Source of the DNA: Narthecium ossifragum
Taxonomy: Eukaryota > Streptophyta > Magnoliopsida > Dioscoreales > Nartheciaceae
Reading direction: 5' to 3'
Assembly (NCBI GenBank): GCA_963920575.1
Contig: OY986975.1
Span: forward strand, 18,507,897 to 18,571,896
Length of the DNA: 64,000 nt
Made by a program: the position numbers and the translations under genes. Position 1 is the stretch's first letter. Every line of letters starts with the position of its first letter. Of the stretch, positions 42,091 through 52,657 are shown piece by piece. The notes beneath the pieces are model-generated. The model saw only the letters and a list, made by a program, of their open reading frames with translations. It had not been told where the DNA came from and searched no databases.

Positions 42091-44859
42091 TGTCACACAC
42101 TGACCCAGAAAACCCATCCGGACCGAGATGTGAGGGAACATACTACTATTTGCTTTAAATCTGACACGATACATTAGAAATTTCACAGTTAATTTGAAAC
42201 AAAATTAATTTAAGGGCAAAACTGTAATCTAATAATTTATTATTATATGATACAAAATCTAAAAGTACAATCGTTCTTCAATTATGCAACCAATACAACA
42301 AATTTCTCAAAGAGAGAAATTATACATTTAATATAATTCTCAAATTATAACTGTACAACAAAATCTGTAGAAGTATAACTGGACCCTCAAGATCCTCAAG
42401 CACCTACTGAAGTCAACGCACCGCCAAAGGTCTGTCCAGTTGGAGCTACGGTAGAAGAGCTAGCGCTTGCATCTACACACGAAGCATGTGTAGGAGTGAG
42501 CGATAAGCTCAGTAAGGTTCTATTTTACGTCACACTGAAAGGAAAGGGAACTACAAAGTTTCAAGTTCCATCTCAGTTTTAGGCGAAACTCACATTACGT
42601 CCACCGCCTACCCCAGGGCGTCACCTCAAGTTGACCCCCCCGTCGTGCCAACAATGGCCCCTCTCTACAACCAAGCGCTCCAGCGCTGAAACAACATGGT
42701 GTAGGACCTAGGTTGGTACATAACTTCCCCTAACACTGAAACTGAGACTGGAACTCTAGGATAACCTCTAAACCTCAATTAGAGTAACTGTGCCCAACTA
42801 GACATCAACCTCGATAACATAAGATTAACAGAACAATTACATCCTAAATTTTACTACCCAGTTTTGGTCCTAAAGCTAGATTTGAGCTGCCCGAGCCCTC
42901 GGATTGCCGATCAACCCATTTCCCACGCCTAACCAGGAATGTCTTTAATGCAGTCAAATGCATGCAATGTTTACGCACATATCATTAAGCTCATGCATGC
43001 AACAATATGTCATACAATAAATAGGGCTAGGCAAAGCACACACCTAGCCCAAGCGGGGTGAAAATGCTACAAAGCTGATAAGTCTTAAGTCAAAGTATTT
43101 AACTACTACAATGGTGACGTGGGTCATTAGCGAACAATTAGGATCCAATTCCGGCATTACGACGGCATCCGCAACAGTCAACCGTAATTTCTACAACGGG
43201 GAAACAACCCCGGCTAACCAACAATCAACTACTTTGATTAAGAATACAACATGTTATGCTCCCGGCACACGGCAACTATCAACGGGGCTATTAATTAATG
43301 CAGTAGGGCACACCGTCGGCCCATTTATTTACACAATCTCGGGAGTCATCACTCCCATGGTTAACCACAACCCTTTACTAATAGGGTCCGACTCCACATA
43401 CGGGTCTACTACATATAGAGCTATATGCAAGTGGTTAAGGAAAGCATTTAAACAATCACAAACCATGTGTCGCGAAATTCGAGGGTAAAACGTCAAAATC
43501 CCGATTTAAATCTCATACTATGCACTACTCTTCGTTAGGAAAAACATGCAAGAATTTTGGATTGAATGGAAGTCAAAATCTTGAAAATCGGGAACAGTTT
43601 CAACTAATTGTGCATAAGAGATCGATCTTCATGCCCAGAAGATCGATCCTTCCTTAATCTCTACCTCGTCGCAGCTTACGAAACAATTCGTCATAAATCA
43701 TAGGAACATCAGAAAATTATGCAATCAGTGACGTTGGAAAGTAGATTAGAAGATCTACAACTTTCATATCGAAAGTATCATGAGATCATGCACAAAGGAC
43801 CTAGGCATCAAGCATGAATATGACTATTTAGCTAAAAACAGGAAACCTTCTAATCAGCACAGAAGAGATCGATCTTCATGCCCATGAAGATCGATCGTCT
43901 ATATGGAGGTCCTCTACCATGCAAGAGATCGATTTTCATGCCTATGTAGATTGATCTTCCCAATGCATATCCTCTGCCATGCAACTAAAAGATCGATCTT
44001 CATTCTTATGAAGATTGAGGCATGAAGATGGATACTTCATATGTTGGCCAAACATATGAATAGTGCCGAAAATCCAGTTTCTTGTATTTGATCTATCAAA
44101 ACATGTTGGAATTCAACCAAACTTTGAGGGGAGCTGGAGAAGAATGTTGACAATCTATTTCCATCACGAAAACAAGATTTCAATAGCAAAATATCAGATA
44201 TGGCTTGTTTCAGTCGAAAAGCCGACAAAACCGATAAAACAACGATAGAAACGAAATCGACAGACGAAGCGCAAAGCCGAAACATCCATGTGTTTTTAAA
44301 ACGTCGATTACATTGGAATACAAACTTACATCACATTCTAACAAGTACCACTATATTAAAACATCCACAAAGCAATCCTAGGCAAACCTAATCACATGAT
44401 TAGGGTAGAAGCATCTACTTGTACTAGCTGGATAGACGATCTACCAATCTCCCAAGTCTCGCCGCTACAATTTAATCCACGCATCCGCAATCCATACTCC
44501 AAATGGCAGTCGATGGAGAGAGAGAAAGAAAAGAGGAAGAGAGTGAAAGGGGAGGGGGATTTATATAGAAATCTGAATTGATCTCGACCGTCCGGTTCGA
44601 TCTTTCCCGATCGAGCCCCAATCTTCCGATCGAAAGCACCCCTAAAGTTATAATCAATTACATACATCAATGTAAGACAATGTGTGCACTACACGGGTAT
44701 CAAACCAACCACCAAGGCATAATTTACCAAATTACCCTTGGGGTCCCAAAACAGCAATGCGGTCAACCGATCGCAAACCAAGGCCAACCGAGCCAAACCA
44801 ACCAATTCAAACCCTCGACCTAATGCGGTCGGATCGGGTTGGAGGTATGGGTCTTCACA
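42091..44859 (-). mobile_element. Solo LTR 5 (2769 bp)
   Basis: In minus orientation; on the plus strand from TGTCACACACTGACCC to TATGGGTCTTCACA. Flanking 5-mers GATGT (42086-42090) and GATGC (44860-44864) differ by one base; the first SINE-like unit reads GGGAGATGATGCCTCAGCC at the same place, which confirms the insertion point. The interior resembles solo LTR 4 throughout, including the CGATCGAGCCCCAATCTTCC block near 44610. Confidence 0.85.
43615..44025. repeat. AGATCGATCTTC palindrome cluster in solo LTR 5
   Basis: About eight AGATCGATCTTC-like units, paired around CATGCCCATGA and CATTCTTATGA, in 410 bp. Position 0.83-1.24 kb from the LTR start, as in LTRs 1 and 4. Confidence 0.82.
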
Positions 44860-45071
44860 GATGCAGCTCAGGCCTGCAACCCATCAGGCCAACACGCCCA
44901 TATTGCTTCAGCCCGTATAAGGATTTTTGAAGTTTGATAAAGTACAAATCCTGAGATTTATCTTTTATTTGCTTCATGCATTTTAAATCCTTCAAAGACT
45001 TTCATATAGATGTCACTATTTAGTGACTCATACAAGTTTGTTATGACTACATCCATTCGATGCATATCTAG

Positions 45072-45254
45072 TCATTCAGAGACGGCTAACCCAATTAAGA
45101 AACGAAAGGTTATTGAATACATTACAGGAGAGTGAGTCTCCTCATAATCTATACCAAGTTTCTGCGAGAAATCTTGAGCTACAAGCCGTGCTTTATATCG
45201 TATGATTTCATCTTTCTCATTTCGCTTTCGTACGAGTACCCATTTGTATCCCAT
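45072..45254 (-). pseudogene. Copia C reverse transcriptase, N-terminal part
   Basis: The frame encodes the RT opening MGYKWVLVRKRNEKDEIIRY and QDFSQKLGIDYEETHSPVM. The middle of RT to about 44910 follows out of frame, ending in KLQKSLYGLKQ just before the SINE-like insertion. Confidence 0.82.
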
Positions 45255-45736
45255 TGGTTTGGCATCTTCTGGTGTCTAAACTACTGGTCCAAATACATTT
45301 CAATTTTCCAGTGAGTTTAATTTAGCTTGAATAGCTTCTTTTTATTTTGGCCAGTCAATTCTACGTCAACACTATTCGATGGTTTTTTGTTCAATCTCTT
45401 CATTATTTCTGGTAATATTAAGAGCAACTACATATGCAAATGCGCTGTCGACAAGCACTTTATTTCTATCCCATCTCTCTCTATAACTTATTGAGATCTC
45501 ATTATTTTCATGTAGTTGAATCACTTCTGGAGAAATTTCTTTAGTAAATTCGGAGTGGTCAATGGATATTGTTTCTTCAGAAGCACCATTAGCCTCTTCG
45601 GAAGTGATATTAGTCTCTCCAGAAGCACTAATTATTTGTGATTTTCACTTTCGGGGAACTTTATCCTTTGAACCGACATATCGTCCATGCTTCAAGCGTA
45701 TCTAGGAGTCATTTGTTGCTGCATTAGTCGATTGCC

Positions 45737-46132
45737 CTACATGATCTCAACTCGAGCTGGAGCATTTGCAACTGGTATATGTGACTTTGCCACTTTCTTT
45801 GTGTCGATGAATGCGCCTAGCAATTGATTTGCAATTTCTTGCAAATGAATGATCTTTTGAACTTCAAGTTCATATTGATTAAATCGATAATCAAAATGAG
45901 ATAAATTCAAGGTATTCCAAGTGATTTCATGATTTGGCACTGGTTTTGCTTTTTCTCCCCTTATTGAAGGGAAAACTGTCTCATCAAAGTGACAGTCTGC
46001 GAAATGTGCTTTAAAAATATCTCCAGTAGAAGGTTCAAGATATCTTATGATAGAGGGTGAATCAAAATCAACATATATTCTAAGACGGCGCCGAGGTCCC
46101 ATTTTAGTTCGTTGTGGAGGTGAAATTGGCAC
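45737..46132 (-). pseudogene. Copia C integrase C-terminal region and linker
   Basis: The frame reads RTKMGPRRRLRIYVDFDSPS, SIIRYLEPSTGDIFKAHFAD and CHFDETVFPSIRGEK, the region following the Copia integrase core ("I Y V ... P S I I R Y L E P") and leading into the variable linker. It is closed by a stop at 45737 before RT. Confidence 0.78.
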
Positions 46133-46488
46133 ATATACAACACATCCAAATATTCATAAATGTGAGATATTTGGTTGCAGCCCAAAAGCTAGTTGCGAAG
46201 GTGAATATGTATGATAGGAAATTGGTCAAACTCGCACTAAGGATGCTGCATGCAATATGGCGTGTCCCCAAGTAGAAATAGGTAACTTAGCTTTCATAAG
46301 TAAAGGTCTAGCAATCAGCTGAAGGCGTTTAATAAAAGATTCTTTTAAACCATTTTGAGTATGAACATGTGCCACATGGTCTTCAATGCCTATTCCTATT
46401 GACATGCATTAGTCATTGAATGTTTGGGACGTAATTCCCTGGCATTATCCAAATGAATCGTCCTAATGGGATAATTTGGAAATTGAGT

Positions 46489-46734
46489 TCATAAGCGAAC
46501 AATTCGTGCAAGAATTCGAGCAAATGCAACATTTTGAGTAGAAAGAAAACTTGCATGTGACCGTCGTGTTGATGCATCTATAAGTATCATAAAGTAGTGA
46601 AATGGTCCACACGCTGGGTGGCTAGGTCCACATATATCACCATGAATTCGTTGTAAAAAGTCAGGATACTCTAATATAATTTTTGAAGGAGATGGTCTGA
46701 TGACTATTTTTCCAAGTGAGCAGATAGCACACAC
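46489..46734 (-). pseudogene. Copia C integrase core, first part
   Basis: The frame contains RIHGDICGPSHPACGPFHYF with the first catalytic Asp in GDICGP and FMILIDASTRRSH with the block around the second domain strand. Downstream parts of the core are frameshifted. Confidence 0.8.
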
Positions 46735-46939
46735 ATGAGCACTTGTAAAAAAGAATCTTCTGTTTCAGGCCAGAGTAAAAAAGTTTTGGGTCATAGCACT
46801 TCTGGTGCATCACTGCATGTGACTCTATCGACCATATAGTCGTATAGTATAAACCTGATGAGAAATTAAGCAAAGAATTTCTCTATAATGCTTTTCTGGC
46901 CTGAAATAAATAAGTAAAATAAATCTATTCTATATTACC

Positions 46940-47146
46940 TTAATTTGTAGTTTCAATATGATATCCATTGTAGCAGAAATCTTTGAAGCTAAGCATATTT
47001 GTTCTGAATCTAGCTGAATACAAGGCATCTTCAATATAGAGCTTTGTACTTCTTGATAATACCACAAAGGCTCTTTCGGAACCTTCAATCAAATTTGAAG
47101 TGCATGATATTGTGCTTACATTAGCCTCAGCTAATGTCAAGTGCAA
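46940..47146 (-). pseudogene. Copia C protease/pre-integrase region fragment
   Basis: The frame (MHLTLAEANVSTISC, LYIEDALYSARFRTNMLSFK) corresponds to the segment between the Asp protease and the pre-integrase zinc region of Copia polyproteins, where LYSPNFRRNLLSFKD-type wording is common. Confidence 0.7.
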
Positions 47147-47366
47147 GAAATGTTTCTTCTCCCGATGGATGGTATGTGATGTTGCACTATCTACTAAACA
47201 TTATATTTTCCATTCCTCTTTGAGCTAGTCAATGCATTGGTATGATCCATCGCTCTATACACATATGCAAGTATAAAATAAAATCGATTATTATTTTATT
47301 ATAATGAGTAAGATAAGGCGTACAAGATAACAAAAAGTAGCTTTAGTTGGTGCAGACAATTCCATT

Positions 47367-47624
47367 TTAATTCTCGAGGAAATCAGAAATGTCAAGATGA
47401 GTAATATCATCAAAGTAGTTAGCTTCTGCTGAGTTATCAGGAGTGGAGTCTTCATGCTCATAACAGTTTGTAAAATTTGATTCGATTATTTTGCCCTTGT
47501 CCTTAATCGAGACTTGATACAAATCCACCAAGTGCTTAGGTGTGTGACATGTTTGTGACCAATGGTCCCTCATGCCACACCTATAGTTGACATCGTCATT
47601 GTTCTTAGGAGGTTTATTCTGCAA
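47367..47624 (-). pseudogene. Copia C gag zinc knuckle fragment
   Basis: The frame has a CCHC-type knuckle, altered to YRCGMRDHWSQTCHTPKHLV, in which the first Cys is replaced by Tyr, so it would not bind zinc normally. It follows the gag frame at 47877-48266. Confidence 0.8.
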
Positions 47625-47876
47625 ACCTTTCCCTTCATTTGTCTCTGCATTATTCCAATCCTGGTGGTACGACTTGATAATCTTGTTTTGATAGTGACTT
47701 CCGTGGTTTCGGTGTGCAACCTTACCACGACCATGCTTGTGATCGTAACCACGCCCTCAACCTTGGCATGATATCACATTTGCTTCAGGGAAAGGTGAGG
47801 AGCTAGTTGGTCGAGACTGGTGATTTTTCATCAAAAGCTCATTATTTTGCTCAGCTATTAGGAGACCATATATCAA

Positions 47877-48266
47877 CTAAGAGTATTTGATGAATCCATG
47901 TTCTCGATATTGCTGCTGCAAGAGCACATTCGAGGCTTGAAAAGTGGAATATGTTTTCTCTAACATATCCTTATCAGTAATTTTCTCACTACATAATATT
48001 ATATGCGAGCTGATTTTAAACAATACAGAGTTATACTCGCTAACAGTTCTAAAATCCTGCAGCTGCAAGTGTATCCAATTATAGCGACCTTTTGGGAGGA
48101 TTACAGACGGGTACTTCACCATGAGATACTTCGCTTTCAGTTCTTCATGGAGATGATGTCGAAGGAAAATCTTTGCTTTGGAGCGATCCCGCAGGAATGC
48201 TTGATTTCCTTCTTTAATCGTGTTTCCAAGATTTATGGCATCAAGGTGGATTTCAGCATCAAGCAT
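47877..48266 (-). pseudogene. Copia C gag fragment
   Basis: The frame encodes a Copia gag (UBN2-type) with LDAEIHLDAINLGNTIKEGN, AKIFLRHHLHEELKAKYL, LQLQDFRTVSEYNSVLFKI and MLEKTYSTFQASNVLLQQQY. The gag start with MSKITSIEFMTLDVL lies at about 48340 in another frame, showing a frameshift near 48262. Confidence 0.82.
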
Positions 48267-48456
48267 TCAGAACATATCATTTCTTCCAAAACATCGAGGG
48301 TCATAAATTCAATGCTCGTAATTTTCGACATTGCAAAATGATTAGGAATTAAAAACACAAAATGTGAAAGATAGAGACTTTCTGACTACTGAAAGATGAT
48401 TTGACTACTGAAAGGTGATCCTCCACGCCTAAACTTAGAGTCTCGTCTTGATAACA

Positions 48457-48656
48457 TGTTATAAATAATTGAAACTTAAAAGATAAACATAATAAAGTTA
48501 GAGAGGAAAGTAAGAGAGCATAGGTATAATGTATGCTCCCTTTTACTTATATACATTTATCTACCAAGAGGCTTCTATTTTAGAGGCCACAGAAGTTTAC
48601 TAATAAGGTGAAGTGGTCATACATATCTATGGGAACATGATAAACACATATGAAGG
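48457..48656 (-). repeat. 5' LTR of Copia C, inner part
   Basis: Matches the first ~200 bp of the 3' LTR at 38122 (AAACTTAAAAGATAAACATAA, AGTAAGAGAGCATAG and CTTATATACATTTATCTACCA). It is interrupted at about 48657 by a poly-G run and the hAT element; the rest is at 52322-52391. Confidence 0.82.
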
Positions 48657-48657
48657 T

Positions 48658-48683
48658 GGGGGGGGGGGGGGGGGGGGGGGGGG
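48658..48683. other. Run of 26 G
   Basis: An uninterrupted poly-G at the left boundary of the hAT element. It hides the left target duplication and may be of inexact length in the assembly. Confidence 0.8.
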
Positions 48684-51600
48684 TGGCGGGGCAAAATGTA
48701 TATAAGTATATAGAGTAAACATGTGTTCAAAGTTATTAAGTATATTTTTTTTTACGAGTGACATAGAATTTGTCAAGAATCTTAAATGAAAAAAAATTCA
48801 TGAAAATAACTACAAGACTGTCTATATATGTGAGTAAATATAATCATATAATGTCACGTATCTGCGTTCGAGCATCCGATTGCCAGTAATATGCTACTAC
48901 GGTACTACCTACACATAGAGAAAATGTTTAAAAAAATGAGAACATAAATGCTTTAAGAAAAGAAAACCAATAGAATAGATAATTCTTTATATAAAAAGAT
49001 ACCTTTTACAATTTTCCTCGACGAGTTTTCATATTTTGAAATCGTTGGATGATTTTCTCATTATCAATGCTATCAAAAACATCTTTTTCAATATATGTAA
49101 CCAAACAATCGTTGAACCATTCATCACCCATTCGATTTCGCAATTTATTCTTCATGATATGCATAGCTGAAAATGCTCTTTCAACAGTTGTTGTTGCAAT
49201 TGGTAGAATCAGTGTCAACTTTAAAAGCATGTAAACCAATGGATATACTATATCTCTTCCAGTCTTAACCATTTGTTTTGCAAACTCAGTTATGTCATTC
49301 AATTCTATAAACTTGTCACTAGAACGCACATCCATAATATAAGTCTCGAGTTGATTTGCAAGAGCCATAAGATCCACTTCTGAAAACTCAACCGGATAGA
49401 ATCTTGCAAGACGAATCAATTTTGATTTGTCAAAAGATGAAAATAAATCTTTCGGATTTAAACATACCATGCAAAGCAACAATTCTGTATTCACCTCATT
49501 AAATCGATTGTTCAACTCTTGAAGTTGCATATCAATTACTGTGTAGAATAAATCGATACAAAAGTGACGATCATTTGTGATATCTTCACCCTTTCTACAC
49601 GATCGGCCAGAAGGTAGGAACTTATCACTCATACAAGAAACTTCAATATCATAATCTTTACAAAATGAAGATAGTTCATCGAATAGAGAATCCCACTCTT
49701 CATTTCTCATCTTCTGCAATCTCTCCTTTGATATTCTAACAAGATTCATAGCATTTACAATATCTTGCTCTTTCCTTTGTAGTGCCTTTGAGAGTTCATA
49801 TGTTACTCCAAGAATATTTTTCATCAAATGCAAATTAAATATGAACTCAAAAGAATGTAACAAATCCAATAAAACACCTGCATCAACTCTTTGCTCAAGA
49901 GTTGTTCCATCATCTTTCACAATCTGAAGAACTTCAATCACAGAAGGATACATAGAAATCAATCTTAGTAATGTAGTATAATGTGAACCCCAACGAGTAT
50001 CACTTGGCCTTTTTAGGCTAGTCTCTTGATTGAGGCCCCATCCAGTCACAAGTTCACCACGAGCAATTGCCTCAAAAACTTTGAAATTTTATTTATCTCA
50101 TAAAAGATCTTTTCGTTTACATGATGCTCCAACAATATTCACTAATCTAGAAATTGAAACAAAAAGAGTAGTAATTTGAAAATGATTTTCAGTGGCATCC
50201 ACAAGAGCTAACTGTAGTTGATGTGCAAAGCAATGAATAGAATAAGCATACTCATTTTCTTTCAAAATAAGAGCTTTGAGACCATTGAATTCACCTTGCA
50301 TGTTACTAGCACCATCATAGCCTTGACCTCGTAGTCTTTTAATACTTAATCCATATTTAGAAAATAGTGCTTCAATTGCTTTCTTCGATGAAAGAGTTGT
50401 CGTACCATTAACATGCACAACTCCAACAAAACGTTCTATTACAGAGCCATTCTTATTATCATATCGTAAAACGACCGTCATTTGCTCTTTGATAGAAATA
50501 TCTCGAGATTCATCAATCATAATAGAAAACAATGAATCTCCAATGTCAGTGATAATAGCATCCAAAGTTTCAATTGCACAAGCACCAACAACATCTTTTT
50601 GTATATCAGATGACGTTATCTTCAAATTTTCTGAAGCATTTTTTAGAACAACACTTTCAACCTCTTTGTTATTTTCAGCCAAGAACTGTGAAAGCTCTAA
50701 AAAATTCTATCTGTTAATTGATTCTTCTGATTCATCATGGCCATGAAAAGATAATCCTTGTCGAAGAAGTAATCGAATGCACTTGATAGATGCAGTCAAA
50801 CGAATTCTATAATCCATCTTTGCTTGCTCTGATTGTTTATGGAGAAAAGTCTCAATATGTTGGTTTTGATTCAACAAATTTTGGCACATTATGTATGCTT
50901 GATTATGAGCACTATTAGGCATTAGGCCCTCCTACGTGCGCACGAAACTTTTCTTTTTTTTTCCAATTTGTAAAACCTTCAGTAATAAAGGCGTCACCGC
51001 CACCTTGCTCTCCAAAATCTGGCTTAAAAAGATAACAATGCAAACAAAATGCAGCATCTTTTGCAACACTATATTCCAACCAAGCTTCAAACTCATTAAA
51101 CCAATAAGGGTTGAACCTTCGAGTTGCATTTCTTATTTTTTTCTGAGGAAAAATATGTTGACGAGGTTGACAATGTCCTTTTTGTAAATATGCTCTGCGA
51201 ATGGAATGACGGTCTCTAATAGGATAGTCTGAAATTTTAGGTCGCAAACCAGGATCTGCCGAAAGATCTTCTAAATTAATCTATGATGTGGAATCATAAA
51301 ATCTTTTGGCACTAGTATCTGGAAGAACTTTTGCTTCATTATGATCAACATCTTCTACAGTAGGAGGTGATGGATTTAACTTTCTTTTAATAACAAATTT
51401 ATCCATGATTGAACCTAATAAATATGACAAAATATTGAACAAAAAGGATATCTCAAATAATTGAAAAGCATCTTAATTAACAGGGACCTAGAAATTATAG
51501 ATACTAGCAATCATAGACCAAATAAAAAAAAAATCTTGCAATACAAAACAAGACATAGAAAACCAAAGCGCAAGAAAATAGGAACACGATAAGAAACAAG

Positions 51601-52145
51601 ATAGAAAACCAAAGTCCAGAAAAGTATGATCATGACGTACCACCGTCGGTCCGTCGCCAAAGTTGTCGGATGGTCGGAGACTCGGAGTCGCCGGTCGGAG
51701 AAGGACTGAAGGAGCCGCACGGAGAGATACGAACAATTAGGTTTAGAAAATTAGATTTGATCCTCCGTCTCCGTAATGGGTGCAACCAAGTCCCGATACG
51801 ATCATCCGGTCATCCCTCCTTTGTAGTTAAAAATTACTCATACAATCTATTTTGGCCGAGTCAACCAAAGCTATATAGCATCCAAGTCACAATAGGTCAT
51901 CCGGTCATCCGGTCATCCCTTAAAAATTACTCATCCCGTCTATTGTCTATTTTGATCAAGTCAACCAAGCTATATAGCATCCAAATCCCAATACGTCATC
52001 ATCTGGTCATCCCTTAAAAATTACTCATCCCATATCTATTTTGACCGAGTCAACCAAAGGTCCAAAGCTACATAGGTATAATACCTTACAATGTTATCGA
52101 AAGTCAAGGGGCAGCTCCCATTGCCCTCATGTGGCTTCGTCACTG
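48683..52145 (-). mobile_element. Degraded hAT DNA transposon (ZMYM1/TTF type)
   Basis: It contains a minus-strand hAT transposase pseudogene. The right end GTGGCTTCGTCACTG (52131-52145) is an imperfect inverted match of the left end GGGTGGCGGGGC (48681-48692), like the CAGTGGCGGAGCCAC ends of plant hAT elements. The 8-bp duplication cannot be read because of the poly-G run. It sits in the 5' LTR of Copia C; the 175 bp between 52146 and the LTR resumption at 52322 are unexplained and may be another MITE. Confidence 0.75.
49006..51406 (-). pseudogene. hAT transposase pseudogene (TTF zinc finger, DUF4371, dimerisation)
   Basis: Reading from an ATG at 51406: a short leader (MDKFVIKRKLNPS), then a stop at about 51280; a TTF-type zinc finger frame 50915-51247 (FNPYWFNEFEAWLEYSV, AAFCLHCYLFKP); DUF4371 frames 50707-50922 (CIRLLLRQGLSFHGHDESEE) and 50098-50682 (SIMIDESRDISIKEQM, RGQGYDGASNMQGEFNG, IHCFAHQLQLAL), carrying the Asp residues expected of the RNase H-like core; and 49006-50049 with DTRWGSHYTTLLRL and the hAT C-terminal dimerisation block LPIATTTVERAFSAM. 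At least four stops (near 51280, 50704, 50100 and 50060) and a frameshift at about 50920 make it non-functional. The order and wording match plant ZMYM1-like hAT transposases of about 750-800 aa. Confidence 0.93.
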
Positions 52146-52321
52146 CCTACACTTATCTTCAAATATCAAAAGTAATCATTACTATTTTATTCTTAAAACA
52201 TCTATCATCACCACTCTATTTTTTTCTATCCCCGTTCTTTAACTTTTTTAATCCAGAATAAGCTAACCATAAAATCCATTAACTCCCATTAACCCGAAAT
52301 AAGCTAATCTCACACAAAACG

Positions 52322-52391
52322 CATATGCATGGCATCCATATATGATTATGTGTTCACTTTTTTTTGTTTCAGGTGTTCACGAGTTACAACA
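52322..52391 (-). repeat. 5' LTR of Copia C, outer part
   Basis: GCATATGCATGGCATCC...TTATGTGTTCAC...GAGTTACAACA matches the last ~70 bp of the 3' LTR (ending 38409). It is followed by TTCAT, the right target duplication, at 52392-52396. Confidence 0.8.
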
Positions 52392-52552
52392 TTCATGAAA
52401 TTATTGGGATATATATTGATCTATCTTGGAGCTCGTTCATCAAGTATGACTGCACATTACTTGTAGTCCAAGTACTGTTTTTCCTCTTGAATGCATATTA
52501 TATACATAGCTTTCCGCGTTTATCATCAACAAAATGAAATCTCAAAAAGACT

Positions 52553-52566
52553 CATGATGACATCAC
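52553..52566 (+). promoter_or_regulatory. Conserved promoter block CATGATGACATCAC upstream of UGT gene 3
   Basis: Counterpart of 31060-31073 at UGT gene 2. The conserved stretch runs from ATCAACAAAAT (about 52525) to ACTCGTTTC (about 52598). It lies between the Copia C end at 52391 and the TATA box. Confidence 0.5.
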
Positions 52567-52598
52567 TGCTGATGCTGACTGCCGGCCTGACTCGTTTC

Positions 52599-52608
52599 AT
52601 ATATAATA
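52599..52608 (+). promoter_or_regulatory. TATA box of UGT gene 3
   Basis: ATATATAATA lies 50 bp before the ATG and just upstream of the leader GCAGCTGAGAACTA shared with UGT gene 2. Confidence 0.55.
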
Positions 52609-52657
52609 CAATAACTCTTGCAGCTGAGAACTAAAACACATCACACTGAAACAAAGG

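Larger units (their letters stand above)
38122..52391 (-). mobile_element. Ty1/Copia retrotransposon C with nested insertions
   Basis: A minus-strand Copia element bounded by LTRs (3' LTR 38122-38409; 5' LTR split as 48457-48656 and 52322-52391) and by a perfect TTCAT target duplication (38117-38121 and 52392-52396). Inside, from right to left, are gag, zinc knuckle, pre-integrase, integrase, linker, RT and RNase H pieces, all with frameshifts or stops. Two interruptions stretch it to 14.3 kb: a SINE-like dimer with two LTRs in the RT (39816-44908) and a hAT element plus about 175 bp in the 5' LTR (48657-52321). A purine-rich tract complementary to CACTCCCCCTTAAA abuts the 3' LTR, and a degenerate Met-tRNA primer site (TGTTATCAAGACG on the minus strand) follows the 5' LTR. 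Confidence 0.85.

Noticed and set aside
43111..43488. 125-codon plus-strand frame in solo LTR 5
   Set aside because: Lies within the LTR, lacks any domain and is not open in the related solo LTR 4.
48658..48683. Poly-G as a possible biological signal (G-quadruplex)
   Set aside because: It sits at a transposon boundary next to an assembly-prone homopolymer; its length may be an artefact.
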